The notes beneath the pieces are model-generated. The model was not told the origin of the DNA, did no database searches, and saw only the letters and a list, made by a program, of their open reading frames with translations. 64,000 nt of DNA from Ampullaceana balthica (taxonomy: Eukaryota > Mollusca > Gastropoda > Lymnaeidae), in assembly GCA_944989445.1 (NCBI GenBank), contig CALYLW010000185.1, positions 1 through 64,000 on the forward strand. Reading direction: 5' to 3'. The position numbers and the translations under genes were made by a program. Position 1 is the stretch's first letter. Each line of letters starts with the position of its first letter. Shown here piece by piece: positions 31,359 to 43,702 of this stretch.

Positions 31359-31635
31359 ACTAGTATATCACCCGTCTAAAATGAGGGAATTTTTCAAAAT
31401 AAATACACATCAGATTAAAAAAATAACGTAATAAAGAACTTTCATTTATTTTATTTATTTTTATTTAATTAATTTATTTCCCTATTGAACAATTTAATGC
31501 AGACGTTCGAAAAGAGTTATTTTTTGGTGCAGTAATTTGGTGCGCTGCTTTCTAAAATTAGTAGCGTCACGGACAGACAGACGGGACAGACAGACGTGAC
31601 ATACATTGCAAATTATGTATATTGATGATATATAT
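31359..31635. mobile_element. second ACTAG...ACAGACAGAC...(AT)n element
   Basis: It has the same architecture as 27419-28316: an AT run, ACTAGTATATCACCCG, a body, GACAGACAGACGGGACAGAC, then an AT run. Confidence 0.5.
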
Positions 31636-31824
31636 ATATATATTTAAATCCTCTTTTTTGTGGAATAATTTAATATTATTTTTAGAAGAAGTTTAAAAAA
31701 AAGGAAATTTAACAAGGTTCGTAGGCAGCGGTCACAATCTAGCACGAACAACAACAGTTTATTTCCCTTTCTAAAACCATTTACTGTAACTACTAATAGA
31801 AGTCATTCGTTCTTTCGACAAAAA

Positions 31825-32122
31825 ATGTATCAGAAAGTAGTGGATACATACAGACGAATGTATCAGAAAGTAGTGGATACATACAGACGAATGTATCAGA
31901 AAGTAGTGGATACATACAGACGAATGTATCAGAAAGTAGTGGATACATACAGACGAATGTATCAGAAAGTAGTGGATACATACAGACGAATGTATCAGAA
32001 AGTAGTGGATACATACAGACGAATGTATCAGAAAGTAGTGGATACATACAGACGAATGCAAGAGGTTGGTAGGTGAGGGAAGTAGTGGATACATACAGAC
32101 GAATGCAAGAGGTTGGTAGGTG
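31825..32122. repeat. 33-bp minisatellite, seven copies plus a diverged tail
   Basis: Units contain CAGAAAGTAGTGGATACATA and are identical. The tail has two copies of a longer unit ending GCAAGAGGTTGGTAGGTGAG. The 33-bp length gives 11-residue repeat open frames on both strands, which are artefacts. Confidence 0.95.
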
Positions 32123-32426
32123 AGAGAAGGGTGCGCTACTGGACCGGAAGTCGTTGTGATTGTAGCCTCGATCTGGTCCCTGTCACGTCTGCTATTCAGA
32201 GATAGACAAAAGGCCATGCCACCGGCCATGAATCTGCCACAATGGTTCTCTGGCAGCTACTGTTTCTTAGCAGACAATTATGTTCCGGGGTTAGAGTTAT
32301 CGGCCCCTGTGTGTGTGGCACCGCCATTAGAGATCTTTCTACTTTCATTCGGCCACCATTAGAAATCTTTCTCCTTTCATTTCGACATTTAAAAAAAAAG
32401 AAACTTCGACTTTAAAAACCTTTCAT

Positions 32427-32655
32427 TGTTTCTACCTATAAGTAAATTCATATCTCTGTTTCTACCTATAAATTCATTCACCTCATTATTCTACATATAA
32501 ATAGTGTTATCTCACTGTTTCTATATGTAAATAGTGTTACCTCACTGTTTCTACCTATAAATAGAGTTATCTGACTGTTTCTACCTATAAATAGTGTTAT
32601 CTCACTGTTTCTACCTATAAATAGAGTTATCTGACTGTTTCTACCTACAACTATT
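32427..32655. repeat. 30-bp minisatellite, about eight copies
   Basis: Units contain CTACCTATAAATAGTGTTAT and CTCACTGTTT. Variants at the left end are more diverged. CTATAAATAG is a TATA-like near-palindrome in each unit. Confidence 0.9.
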
Positions 32656-33161
32656 CTAGGTATAAGATGACCGTCATCTGTTTACTAAAAGGTTTGATAC
32701 CAAAAATTTCTACTCATTTCAAACAGATTTTTTCGTTTTAATTCAGAAATTTCCAGAAATATAATGGAGATATAAAAACAACAACTTCTGGTAGTTTGTC
32801 CAATTTTCACCCATCAGCCCATCACTTGTTTGCCTCTAGCTAACACCCCCCCCCCACGCCCACATAACTTCAAAAATGTCGGTGAGTTATTTCAAAAATG
32901 CAAGATCAAATTCGGGGGGCAAATATAGTTTCATAATAATTATAGAAGGTTTTCGGAAAACAGAAGAAAACAAAATCGTGTACAATATTTCCTCGATTCT
33001 TTGAGGTTTTATATATATAAATAATATCTATTTATATTTATTTATAAATATTCATATGCTTATATTTGGAAATCGATTCAGTGTTTTCTTGGTGGTCTCT
33101 AATATTCCCTTCCTACCCCCCCCCCTTTCCCCCAATACCAGTCCATTGGACACGAGCATAA

Positions 33162-33205
33162 CACACACACACACACACACACATAAGCACACACACACAC
33201 ACACA

Positions 33206-33262
<57 letters not shown>
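33162..33262. repeat. CA microsatellite
   Basis: About 50 CA units with a few interruptions. The open frames over it are artefacts. Confidence 0.97.
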
Positions 33263-33264
<2 letters not shown>

Positions 33265-34740
33265 ACGGACTGCTCACGTCAACCACACCGGCCAACTAAA
33301 CAGACCGTGTTATCCTCAATCTAATGGCCCCCAACCATTTCTCCCCCGCCTCTAATAACTGTACCACTTCTATGCATGGGGTACAAAAATTGCCCCTGTT
33401 CCAACTCGAGACGCAGCCGAGAGACAATAATATAAGCAAACTCGGGATTGAAATAAATGCGATTGCAATGCGATTTCACTCGGGTCTGCACATTCTTATT
33501 TTCAATCTCCGCTCTTTTCTTTCTCCTCAGACCACTTTAAGCCCTCGCGTTATAATTCCTTCGCTCGTCCCTCCGCCCCAACCATCCCTCCCCTATTTTC
33601 TTCCCCCACTTCATTTCAACAATAACCATCTTATTTATTATTGTATTAATATTATCTCCCCTCCCCCGTCCCATCAGCCCCCCCCCCTCGTGCATCCTCT
33701 TTCTCCACCCCCTCCTCGGGCTGTAATAAAGTTTTCTCGCAGAATAATTTTATCATTTCGAGATAGCAATCAAGATTTGCATTCGCAGCTTCCTACCACC
33801 CCCCCCCCAAAAAAAAATTCTCCCTCTCCTCACCCGGCTATGGACTTCTCATTTGGCGGACAATCTCGAGTTTTCCGTTTTATATTATCCGGTCATAATG
33901 ACGTGTACATATCAGACGGCTGTTTGTGGATGCTGTGGGTACCGGTTTTAAAAACAATATCAATTTTGAAAATAGAATTAATCGCATCCCATCCGAGGAG
34001 ACGCCGAGCGTGAGACGAAAAAAGGTGGCTACGTAATTTACATCGAGAAGAAAGATATGATTAGAGGAGTGATAGAAAAGATGAGGTTTGTTTGTTTGTT
34101 TTAGGGATTAAATTATGAAAATATCCCGCGTTCCCTCGGCCCTCCTCTTTCTCGTCCACACCCCCACCCCCCGGTCCGTCCCGTCTTGAGCGCTCTTCCA
34201 ACAACGGCCTTTGTATCTCTCCTTTGCGACATCGGCCGTGGCATGCTCGCCAGCCCCGGTAGAGCCTGTTGCCGAAAACACACTCGATTAAAAGCCAATT
34301 TCATGATAACCTCCAGAAATAAAAACGCGGCCATGTTATAATGAAAAGATGAGTATCGTTCTCCAGGGGAGATGTCGAAGGGAGGTTCTTGTTTTCTATT
34401 TGTTTTTTCCCGTAATTGTCTTTGGCCGGGGTAATCTCCCCCACCCACCCGGGACCCCCGGGACCCCTGTCCATGAGTATTAAGATTGTCCTGATTCCAT
34501 TTGTGATGATTTATGAATGAGTTGAAAATTTGCAAGCAGCAGATTTAACTCCTGCAACCCCTCCCCCCCCTTCCCTCCACTCCAATTTATTTTGATGAAA
34601 CTCGCCCAAGACTAATGCGTGGAAACGGCCCCCGCGGGTTTTGGAGTAAAAATTCAATCGTACGTTGATAGATGCAGTCACAGATGACGACAGGGCGTCC
34701 CATAAACAATAGACCACAGCTACAGCCCCAGCTAGGTGTT
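33263..34740. other. long complex non-coding island
   Basis: About 1.4 kb with almost no tandem repeats, mixed C-rich and AT-rich, with homeodomain-type ATTA and SOX-like motifs. Plus (33324-34013) and minus (34113-34535) open frames are not recognised and look like low-complexity read-through. It is a good candidate for conserved regulatory DNA; this is inference. Confidence 0.35.
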
Positions 34741-36160
34741 GATGGACAAGTTCAGACGTAGCTGATGTATAGAAGGTTTATATGCTGTCTTTGAAGCGAA
34801 GATTGGGAAATGTTTTTGGCTGGTGACTTTTGCAACCAAATTTTGTGAAACTTTTTCTCTTATTTTTGACAAATTTTAAACACAAACAAACTAACGCCCA
34901 ATTGATTTAAAATGTTCGATTCACAATCAATCACTAACACATCCTAAATAAAGTAATTAAAAACAATTAACTTAAAATAGATCAAAATAACAACTAGTGG
35001 TGTTTTATCTTTCCGAAACAATTATGTGTTATTTCTTTATGCTGTTGGGACGCCATATTCCGTCGGATGCATACCTGGTGATTATGTCATATGTTTAGTT
35101 ACCGGTGCTAAGAGATGCTACAACAGGGGGGGCGGCCAATCAATGTTCCCTTTAAGCTGCGCGGCCACGCATATGTTTAACAAACGCAGCAGTTTAGAAT
35201 GAACACGCAGCAAATTTTTGTAAATTATTGCACAAAAATGGATGCTGCGAAACTTTGCACAAGCGATTTTTTTACTTTGCACAAGGATTAATGAATCTTA
35301 GAGGGAACATTGCTGCCAATGGTGACAATAACAAGATATTTACTACACACATCTATAAATAGGATATACAAGAAATAACTCACTAAAGAATGGCGGCTAA
35401 AACAAACATAGGCGGCGGCGATACGGAAGAATTTACTCTATAAAATATGCATTCAAGTATAAGAATCTCCGTTTAAATTAACATCCCCACCACCACGACC
35501 CCCCACCCCGGTCCGACAATACACACTTTTTTAAAAACCCATCAACTATATTGATATTTCTTGTGCCACCTTCTCCACGATTATATTGCATAACAATTTC
35601 TATTTTCGTACAAGAAAGTTTTACGCACCAAACGTCATTGTAAAAGTTTTAAAGAATCTTTTTCCTTTCATAAAACACAAATATCTGCCATTGTATCTGG
35701 GTTATTTATAGATCTGTAGCGTTACAGAATCAGTAAATCAGCCAGGAGCGTGTTTTTTTTATCCGGATAGTTTTTAATATCATTGTGGAGCTGATTGGTC
35801 GGGAATTTAGAAGATAGGCCCTAAAGTAAAGGTCCCCAATATTTGCTGTGGTTTGGGCCGTCTGGAGAGCGGGGCTGGGTAATTGAGTTCTGTGGCCAGG
35901 CAGGAAGTACAACAGGTCTCTACTCATGCATTGTGACACATTCGACGGTCTTCGTGACGATCGCATCGGACCTCTGGTGGAATGAGGGAGACTGTGCGGC
36001 TGTCACAGGGGTGACAACCATGGAAATGGTATTGTTGGGTGCTGTCCCCTTGTGGAGGAGGCATGCGCGAGTGGGAGACGCGTCGATGGAGAAGACTATA
36101 AGAGACGAGGATGGTGTGGAGGGTTTAGCGAGGGCGAGGGAACCCGTCTCGTGACTATCC
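34741..36160. other. non-coding sequence with one MITE
   Basis: Apart from the MITE at 35141-35312, nothing is recognised. Confidence 0.4.
35141..35312. mobile_element. hAT MITE copy 2, with target duplication
   Basis: This 172-bp element has terminal inverted repeats CAATGTTCCCTTTAAG and CTTAGAGGGAACATTG (one mismatch over 14 or more bases). It is flanked by CGGCCAAT and CTGCCAAT, an 8-bp target duplication with one mismatch, which is diagnostic for hAT transposition. It encodes nothing and is mobilised in trans by a hAT transposase. A degenerate relative lies at 254-435. Confidence 0.88.
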
Positions 36161-36168
36161 AAGACGGA

Positions 36169-36297
36169 ATGTGACAGATGGTGTGACAATGAATGTGACA
36201 GAAAGTGTGACAGTGAATGTGACAGACAGTGTGACAGTGAATGTGACAGACGGTGTGACAGTGAATGTGATAGATGGTGTGACAGTGAATGTGACGA
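36169..36297. repeat. 24-bp repeat, about five copies
   Basis: GTGACAGTGAATGTGACAGA-type units. The minus-strand SHSLSHRL-type open frame is an artefact. Confidence 0.9.
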
Positions 36298-36410
36298 AAT
36301 TATTAGTGAGCGCACTGAAACAAGTTTATGCTTGTTTTTGCGTATGAGTGTGAGTGGTGGTCAATTTGTCTGCTAGAGTTGACCTGAACAAATGATTTCA
36401 TTAATAAACC

Positions 36411-36478
36411 ATTAGTGAGACAAACACATTTTCCATTGAACCTCTAGTGAGACAAACACATTTTCCATTGACCCTCTA
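36411..36478. repeat. 32-33-bp duplication
   Basis: Two copies of GTGAGACAAACACATTTTCC. Confidence 0.8.
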
Positions 36479-36684
36479 GCCGACTTGTTTAACGTGAATT
36501 TTCACCGGCGATAAGTCAAACCAGTTTCCAGTTGAGTGAATTCAAGTTTTCATATGTTTTAAATATTTGCTGGACAGGGTGGCATGGCTTGTTCTGACCA
36601 TTGTCGAAGTCCAGCATAAAACATGAATGACTCAAGAGTCAGACACTCAGTTAAAAAAATGACTTCAAGCGACAAGTTTATCAA

Positions 36685-36890
36685 CATTTTGATCCACTCC
36701 TCATTTTGATCCACTCCTCATTTTGATCCACTCCTCATTTTGATCCACTCCTCATTTTGATCCACTCCTCATTTTGATCCACTCCTCATTTTGATCCACT
36801 CCTCATTTTGATCCACTCCTCATTTTGATCCACTCCTCATTTTGATACACTCCTCATTTTGATACACTCCTCATTTTGATCCACTCCTCA
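36685..36890. repeat. 17-bp minisatellite, about twelve copies
   Basis: CATTTTGATCCACTCCT units. The last few have GATACAC. Confidence 0.95.
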
Positions 36891-38403
36891 CCACTGTCAC
36901 CAACGTCCACCCCTCACTTCCCTCTCAGCGCCCCCTCTCACTGCTCTCACCCCATCCCATAAACCCAACCCAGGTTTATAACATATAATAATCCTCTCCC
37001 CCACCCCCCAACCCTTATACGTCACTGCTCCACGTCTTCAATACACACTTGCAGGGGAGAAAATCTCTCCGCTATAATCTCTTACATTCTGTGTATTTTC
37101 TTGTCACACCAATTGATCACGCAATTCCGGTTCGATCTCATTAGGCGGATACGTAATTTGGCTCCCCCCACAATGGACCCCAATAGATAACATTTTGTGT
37201 TCCTGGCTCCCTCCCCCTTCAACGGACCCCAATAGATTGCATTCTGTGTCCCTTATTCAGAAAAGCAAAGAAAAGAAGCTACATGATTCCGATATTTTTT
37301 TTCTCCTTTTACTATTTAGCAACAGTAAAAATATACGAAAGATATAAAGCCATTCTAAAGCAACCATAATCTTTTTTCTACCCCCCCCCTTTTTTTTTCC
37401 TTAGCTTCCCCTATACGTTAAAAGAAAAAGAGGCAACCTCTTCCATTATACGTCGGGCAAGAGGAGCGCTAGCGTGAGAGGGCCCCAAGAAGAGAATGAA
37501 GCGGTTCTCTCGGTCGAATCTATTTGTCATCAGCTAGATAACCCGTGACGTCCAGGCGGCGCGCGCCCATTGTTCCTTCTCTCCACTTCCGGTTCCGCCA
37601 GTCTCTTCAGCTAATGACCGTCCATTCTTGGAGCCCTCGTCCCATGCCTCGTGATTCATCTTTTCATTCTTGCTCGGACCCTGTTCCTGTTCATCTCGTG
37701 GCCATTCTAAGCCCCTCCACCACCCCTTCGTTCCCGGCACCCCTTGTCTCTTGCCCCCCCTCCCCCACGAATCTTATTTTCCATTTTCTATTATCCAAAG
37801 TCCTCCATCCAAACCTTATTTTCTTGTATTTCCATTTCGTGTGCCCAACCTACCCCGCCCCCCTCCCATTTCCCCAATGCCCCACATCTCGTCATCTTTT
37901 CACCGCTGCCCATTCTGGCACCATCTGACCCCTGACCCCCACTGGCTGTCCACTGTTATTACGAGCCAGGGAATCATTTCTCATCATTTCTTTGCCCGGC
38001 CACTAAACATTAATTCTACTTCCGGTTCTTATGTCTTTGACCGTTGGTCGCGCACATCAGGCGACCACACGCATCTGCTGGGGTCTTTATTTATCAAGTC
38101 TTTCCAATGAATTAGCATTAATCATGTAATCATTGAGTTGTTCTTTCCATTCCATATTTACAATGACTTAAGCATTTATCCTGTAATTGGTGTTTTCATC
38201 TAAATCCCACGATGAATGTCCGGCAAAAATCTTTATTTTCGGAGAGAAAAGAGCGTAATGCGTTGATCCTTATCAATTCCGATTTCATATCATATGACGT
38301 CATCATAGCTTGGATACGTTCCATGGATGATTGGTTCAAGTATCCTTTACAAAAACATATTTTAAAATAATATTATTGAGTTTGTTTTCAGTGATCAACT
38401 TAC
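36891..38403. other. pyrimidine-rich and complex non-coding sequence
   Basis: No gene is recognised. 37.4-38.1 kb is C/T-rich on the plus strand, giving long proline/serine open frames that are not supported. CGCCCATTGTTCC (37565) is a SOX core in GC-rich context. A TGACGTCA lies near 38296. Confidence 0.35.
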
Positions 38404-38634
38404 TGGAGTCCAGGGGCGGACACCGCAGACGTGACCTAGAGTCCAGGGGCGGACACCGCAGACGTGACCTAGAGTCCAGGGGCGGACACCGCAGACGTGA
38501 CCTAGAGTCTAGGGGCGGACACCGCAGACGTGACCTAGAGTCCAGGGGCGGACACCGCAGACGTGACCTGGAGTCCAGGGGCGGACACCGCAGACGTGAC
38601 CTGCAGTCCAGGGGCGGACACCGCAGACGTGACT
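38404..38634. repeat. 33-bp GC-rich minisatellite, seven copies
   Basis: Units contain AGTCCAGGGGCGGACACCGC and AGACGTGACCT. The plus-strand SRGGHRRRDLE repeats are artefacts of the 33-bp length. A single similar stretch, CCAGGGGCAGTCACCGCCAA, lies 0.5 kb away at about 39152. Confidence 0.95.
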
Positions 38635-38653
38635 ATAAAACCATGCCCAGTAA

Positions 38654-38731
38654 GTGACGACACGGACAGGCAACTCTTTGAACGTACCCCATTGGGTGAC
38701 GACACCGACAGACAACTCTTTGAACGTACCC
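38654..38731. repeat. 39-bp duplication
   Basis: Two copies of CAACTCTTTGAACGTACCC preceded by GTGACGACAC. Confidence 0.85.
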
Positions 38732-40212
38732 AATTGATTGGGACTTTTAAATTTTAAATTTTTAAGTGAATTATATCTAAGATGTGTTAAAAGCATAATT
38801 AAATTTTATTCTATCTCATTCGATAGGGAAAGAAAAGACAATATCAAATAAATAAATACACTTTTTATGTATAATAATTAATATAATAATATAATTTCAT
38901 ATATATAATGACATATATTTTATTTTGTCTTTAAAAAAACCCAAACAAAATGACAATAGGGGTGTGTAACTCCAGAGTGAAGGCAAGGGTTATCTCAAGG
39001 GCCGTAATTCAAAGCTACAGTGATTACTTCGGTGCACCGCCGTAGATGCCTCATGGCAGCCATCTTTGATAAAACCGTCACCAACCGTAAATTACCCGCC
39101 AGGAAAGTGTAGAACGTGGTGTAGTGTGGTGCCAAGGAACACTAACCCATCCAGGGGCAGTCACCGCCAACGTTTTGTTGTCTTCAAGTGCCCCTGTCTT
39201 ACTTTGATCTCAAGGTCGACAACTCGTCAAAACCTGTTACCCCCCCCCCGCCCCCGCACCGAATCAAACCTTTTTTATTAAGGATATACGATCTAAAGTC
39301 TTAAAGAAACGGATTCTCAAAGGCGTGTTGGAGCTCTTGTGTCAAAAATAATTAAAGACAACTACGCACCGTGGTGTGCAAATTCAAATGGCGTTGCTGT
39401 TTTTTGTTTCTTTCTTTCCCGTAACAATGTGTATCATAAACTCCATTCCTAGTCGGGGCGCAAGTCTTGGAGTGACGCAAATTGCAAAGTGTAAACATGG
39501 GGGCACAACTCGCCAAGTTCTGGACAAAGAAAGGGATTCCTTCCCCTTTCCCACGTTAACAAAGGCAGACATCTAAAACACAACAAAAGAACTTTCTGGT
39601 GCCTCGGAGCCAAGGCGCCCAAACACATGAATCTCTCAATCGCTTTCCATTGACTTCAAAATTCATGAAAATACAAAGGATGTTTTTCCACAGAGGAGAA
39701 GTTGCAGTGGGGCAATCTAACGAAATCTTCAAATATAGAAGTTGCAGTCAGTGGGGCAATCTAACGAAATCTTCAAATATAAACAAAAAATGAAAATTTA
39801 AAAGAAATCGAACCCCCCCCCCAGCCTTTTTTTTCTTTAAAATAAAGTGTTTTTACTTTTTACCAATCCTAAATGATTACCATTGTACCATCATACCATC
39901 CGTAGCATTCTTACATACAGACAGACAGTGAGAAACGGGGAGAATGATGATATAGGGAGAGAGAGAGAGACATGGAGATAGAGAGATAAAAGAAGAGAGA
40001 CAGGGTAGCCAGAAAGAGAGAGACCAGGAGAGATTGAGACAGAGAGAGAGGGAGACAGAGAGAGAGACAGAGAGAGAAACAGAGATAGAGACAGAGATAG
40101 AGAAAGGGGCAAGTGAGCTAGAGACACAGATCACAAGGCCGCAGAGCGTTCCTTTTGTTGCTGTCGTAGTGGAGATCTTACAACAACATGTGGCCACCTT
40201 ACAGCTTTTGTC
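38732..40212. other. non-coding sequence with a GA-rich tract
   Basis: It contains a 40-bp duplication (39699-39781) and a GAGA-rich tract (about 39950-40110). No exon is recognised. Confidence 0.4.
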
Positions 40213-42306
40213 GGCAACAGTCTGCTGGGGAAATAGATGCCCGCCGTAAGCGGGGCAAGTCTTTTAGGGCAATAGATGCCCGCCGTGCGAGGGGCAACAG
40301 TCTACTAGGGCAATAGATGCCCGCCGTGCGCGGGGCAACAGTCTGCTAGGGCAATAGATGCCCGCCGTGCGAGGGCCAACAGTGTTTTAGGGCAATAGAT
40401 ATCCACCGTACGAGGGCCAAAAGTCTTTTAGGGCAATAGATGCCCGCCGTGCGAGGGGCAACAGTCTGTTAGGGCAATAGATGCCCGCCGTGCGCGGGGC
40501 AACAGTCTGCTAGAGCAATAGATGTCCGCCGTGCGCGGGGCAACAGTCTGCTAGGGCAATAGATGCGCGCCGTGCGAGGGCCAACAGTCTTTTAGGGCAA
40601 TAGATATCCGCCGTACGAGGGCCAACAGTCTTTTAGGGCAATAGATGCTCCCGTGCGAGGGGCAACAGTCTGTTAGGGCAATATATGCCCGCCGTGTGAG
40701 GGGCAACAGTCTACTAGGGCAATAGATGCCCGCCGTGCGCGGGGCAACAGTCTGCTAGGGCAATAGATGCCCGCCGTGCGCGGGGCAACAGTCTACTAGG
40801 GCAATAGATGTCCGCCGTGCGCGGGGCAACAGTCTACTAGGGCAATAGATGTCCGCCGTGCGCGGGGCAACAGTCTGCTAGAGCAATAGATGTCCGCCGT
40901 GCGCGGGGCAACAGTCTGCTAGAGCAATAGATGTCCTCCGTGCGCGGGGCAACAGTCTGCTAGAGCAATAGATGTCCGCCGTGCGCGGGGCAACAGTCTG
41001 CTAGAGCAATAGATGTCCGCCGTGCGCGGGGCAACAGTCTGCTAGAGCAATAGATGTCCGCCGTGCGCGGGGCAACAGTCTGCTAGAGCAATAGATGTCC
41101 GCCGTGCGCGGGGCAACAGTCTGCTAGAACAATAGATGCCCGCCGTGCACGGGGCAACAGTCTACTAGAGCAATAGATGCCCGCCGTGCGGGGGCAACAG
41201 TCTACTAGAGCAATAGATGCCCGCCGTGCGCGGGGCAACAGTCTACTAGAGCAATAGATGTCCGCCGTGCGCGGGGCAACAGTCTGCTAGAGCAATAGAT
41301 GCCCGCCGTGCGCGGGGCAACAGTCTACTAGAGCAATAGATGCCCACCATGCGCGGGGCAACAGTCTGCTAGAGCAATAGATGTCCGCCGTGCGCGGGGC
41401 AACAGTCTGTTAGAGCAATAGATGTCCGCCGTGCGCGGGGCAACAGTCTGCTAGAGCAATAGATGTCCGCCGTGCGCGGGGCAACAGTCTGCTAGAGCAA
41501 TAGATGTCCGCCGTGCGCGGGGCAACAGTCTGCTAGAGCAATAGATGTCCGCCGTGCGCGGGGCAACAGTCTGCAAGAGCAATAGATGCCCGCCGTGCGC
41601 GGGGCAACAGTCTACTAGAGCAATAGATGTCCGCCGTGCGTGGGGCAACAGTCTACTAGAGCAATAGATGCCCGCCGTGCGCGGGGCAACAGTCTACTAG
41701 AGCAATAGATGTCCGCCGTGCGCGGGGCAACAGTCTACTAGAGCAATAGATGCCCGCCGTGCGCGGGGCAACAGTCTACTAGAGCAATAGATGCCCGCCG
41801 TGCGCGGGGCAACAGTCTACTAGAGCAATAGATGTCCGCCGTGCGCGGGGCAACAGTCTGCTAGAGCAATAGATGCCCGCCGTGCGCGGGGCAACAGTCT
41901 ACTAGAGCAATAGATGTGCGCCGTGCGCGGGGCAACAGTCTACTAGAGCAATAGATGCCCGCCGTGCGCGGGGCAACAGTCTACTAGAGCAATAGATGTC
42001 CGCCGTGCGCGGGGCAACAGTCTACTAGAGCAATAGATGCCCGCCGTGCGCGGGGCAACAGTCTGCTAGAGCAATAGATGCCCGCCGTGCGCGGGGCAAC
42101 AGTCTGCTAGAGCAATAGATGTCCGCCGTGCGCGGGACAACAGTCTACTAGAGCAATAGATGTCCGCCGTGCGCGGGGCAACAGTCTACTAGAGCAATAG
42201 ATGTCCGCCGTGCGCGGGGCAACAGTCTACTAGAGCAATAGATGCCCGCCGTGCGCGGGGAAACAGTCTGCTAGAGCAATAGATGCCCGCCGTGCGCGGG
42301 GCAACA
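40213..42306. repeat. 41-bp GC-rich minisatellite, about 51 copies
   Basis: Units contain GCAACAGTCTGCTAGAGCAA and TAGATGTCCGCCGTGCGCGG. The left 0.6 kb is diverged (GCGAGGG variants). The rest is homogeneous with two alternating positions (TGTCC/TGCCC and TGCTAG/TACTAG). Each unit has about four CpGs. The unit is not a multiple of three, so its open frames are short. The last unit runs directly into the candidate exon at 42283. Confidence 0.97.
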
Positions 42307-42445
42307 CTATGGCCGCCTGTTGAAACCGCCCATGAGCAGATTGTTGTTGTAAACAAGCTGACGCCCCTGGAGCCGTGCGGCAAGGACGGCAGATACGAAC
42401 TCACACCTCATGGAATGTCTGGTCAGGACAATGGAGGTCTTTCAG
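42283..42445 (+). CDS. candidate coding exon of an unrecognised plus-strand gene
   Basis: The open frame starts at an ATG in the last 41-bp repeat unit, leaves the array at 42307, and encodes WPPVETAHEQIVVVNKLTPL, then EPCGKDGRYELTPHGMSGQD and NGGLS. It ends at a good donor, TTTCAG|GTAGGG, in phase 1. The stretch after the array has codon-like composition unlike its surroundings. I do not recognise the family. No acceptor with a pyrimidine tract precedes it, since the repeat lies directly upstream. It would therefore have to be a first exon or use an AG inside the array. Its phase matches the candidate exon at 56203, giving GLS-D-EFDLVQI across the join. Both could still be chance. Confidence 0.35.
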
Positions 42446-43352
42446 GTAGGGAATTGATCTATCTGTGATAAGAAGATCTATTCGAAGCTCTAACTATTTT
42501 CACCCTCAATAAAGATTGTGTACTTGGTGTGGCTTTCACCGATATGACGTCACCGAAACGCAAACCTTTGAAAGGAAATCATTCCAAACCAGCAAACTAT
42601 CGAAAACTGAGAACTGAAGAGTTTGTTAGTTAAGAACCTGAGACCCATTATTTTTTTTATTGAACGTACGATTCTTTGGGACACAAATAAACATTGTCTA
42701 AAAATGGCATGGGATTTTCTTCTGCATACATTTGTTGTATAACTCATATGATTGAGAGGCAGCAGCTTAAACTAACTAGCGTTAGTAAGTCAGTCAACAC
42801 TACGCAACACCTAACTCTGTTATAGCACTACGCAACAGCTAAGTCCGTCTGCTGTACGCAACAGTTAACCCATATGAATCAACAAATCGTGTGAGAAAAG
42901 TATACCGATTAATTATCGAAATAATTGATTAATCATTAAAAATTCATTCCATGATTATGTTTTTTCTTTTTCCTTTAATCACAAAATCATGATTATTATC
43001 ATTCTAGCTCAAACAAATAAATTCCTAAAAGGAAAAAAAAAGTTGATATTTGGAAATAATTTGTATTCAGTTTGGAATCTCTGTTTTTCTCTCCCCTCGT
43101 TGGAGTCTCGCGTATTATTCTAACATCACCATCATCAAAGGTCTTTTATTGGATTTAAACTCCAACACAAAGACGGATTATGTGGTGAACAAACCACATG
43201 CCGTTGGTGTACGGCAACCACATGTGGCCCGAGACACAACAACGAGAGGGTCTGCGGTCTACCTGTCCAGGTTTTAGCCACATTTCCGAGCCCAGGTTAC
43301 ATTCCGGACGAGACGAGGTGTTAACACTTGCGTAAAAATAGTGGAGATAGGT
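42446..43352. other. AT-rich non-coding sequence
   Basis: Short imperfect duplications (CACTACGCAACA, 42800-42865) are present. ATCGATTAAT-like sequence at 42900-42945 resembles the subterminal part of the hAT element at 28.4 kb. No gene is recognised. Confidence 0.4.
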
Positions 43353-43702
43353 GGCAGTGGGGGTGGGTGGGGTGGGGGTCAATGGGCGGGTTTGGGGGTC
43401 AATGGGTGGGGGTCAATGGGTGGGGGTCAATGGATGGGGCTGGGGTCAATAGGTGGGGTCGGGGGCCAATGGGTGGGGTCGGGGTCAATGGGTGGGGTTG
43501 GGGGTCAATGGGTGGGGTTGGGGGTCAATGGGTGGGGTCAGGGTCAATGGGCGTGGTTGGGGGTCAATGGGCTGGGTTGGGGGTCAATGGGCGGGGGCAG
43601 GGGACAATGGGCGGGGTTGGGGGTCAATGGGGTTGTGGGTCAATAGGGGGTTGGGGGTCAATGGGGGTTTGGGGGGTCAATTGGGGGGTGGGGGTCAATG
43701 GG
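43353..43702. repeat. G-rich 18-20-bp repeat
   Basis: GGGTCAATGGGTGGGGTTGG-type units, about eighteen copies. Runs of three to six G on the plus strand give strong G-quadruplex potential. Open frames (GGGQWVGLGVN-type) are artefacts. Confidence 0.93.

Noticed and set aside
33324..34535. 229- and 140-residue frames on opposite strands
   Set aside because: Proline/serine-rich read-through of C-rich DNA without domains or clear start context.
39152..39175. Isolated sequence like one unit of the 38.4-kb 33-bp array
   Set aside because: The match is partial and short; chance similarity cannot be excluded.
40213..42306. CRISPR-like regular array
   Set aside because: Direct repeats follow each other without unique spacers, and the genome is animal. 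It is a minisatellite.
42900..42945. ATCGATTAAT-rich stretch resembling the ends of the 28.4-kb hAT element
   Set aside because: Only short AT-rich similarity; no TAGGGCTG end nearby.
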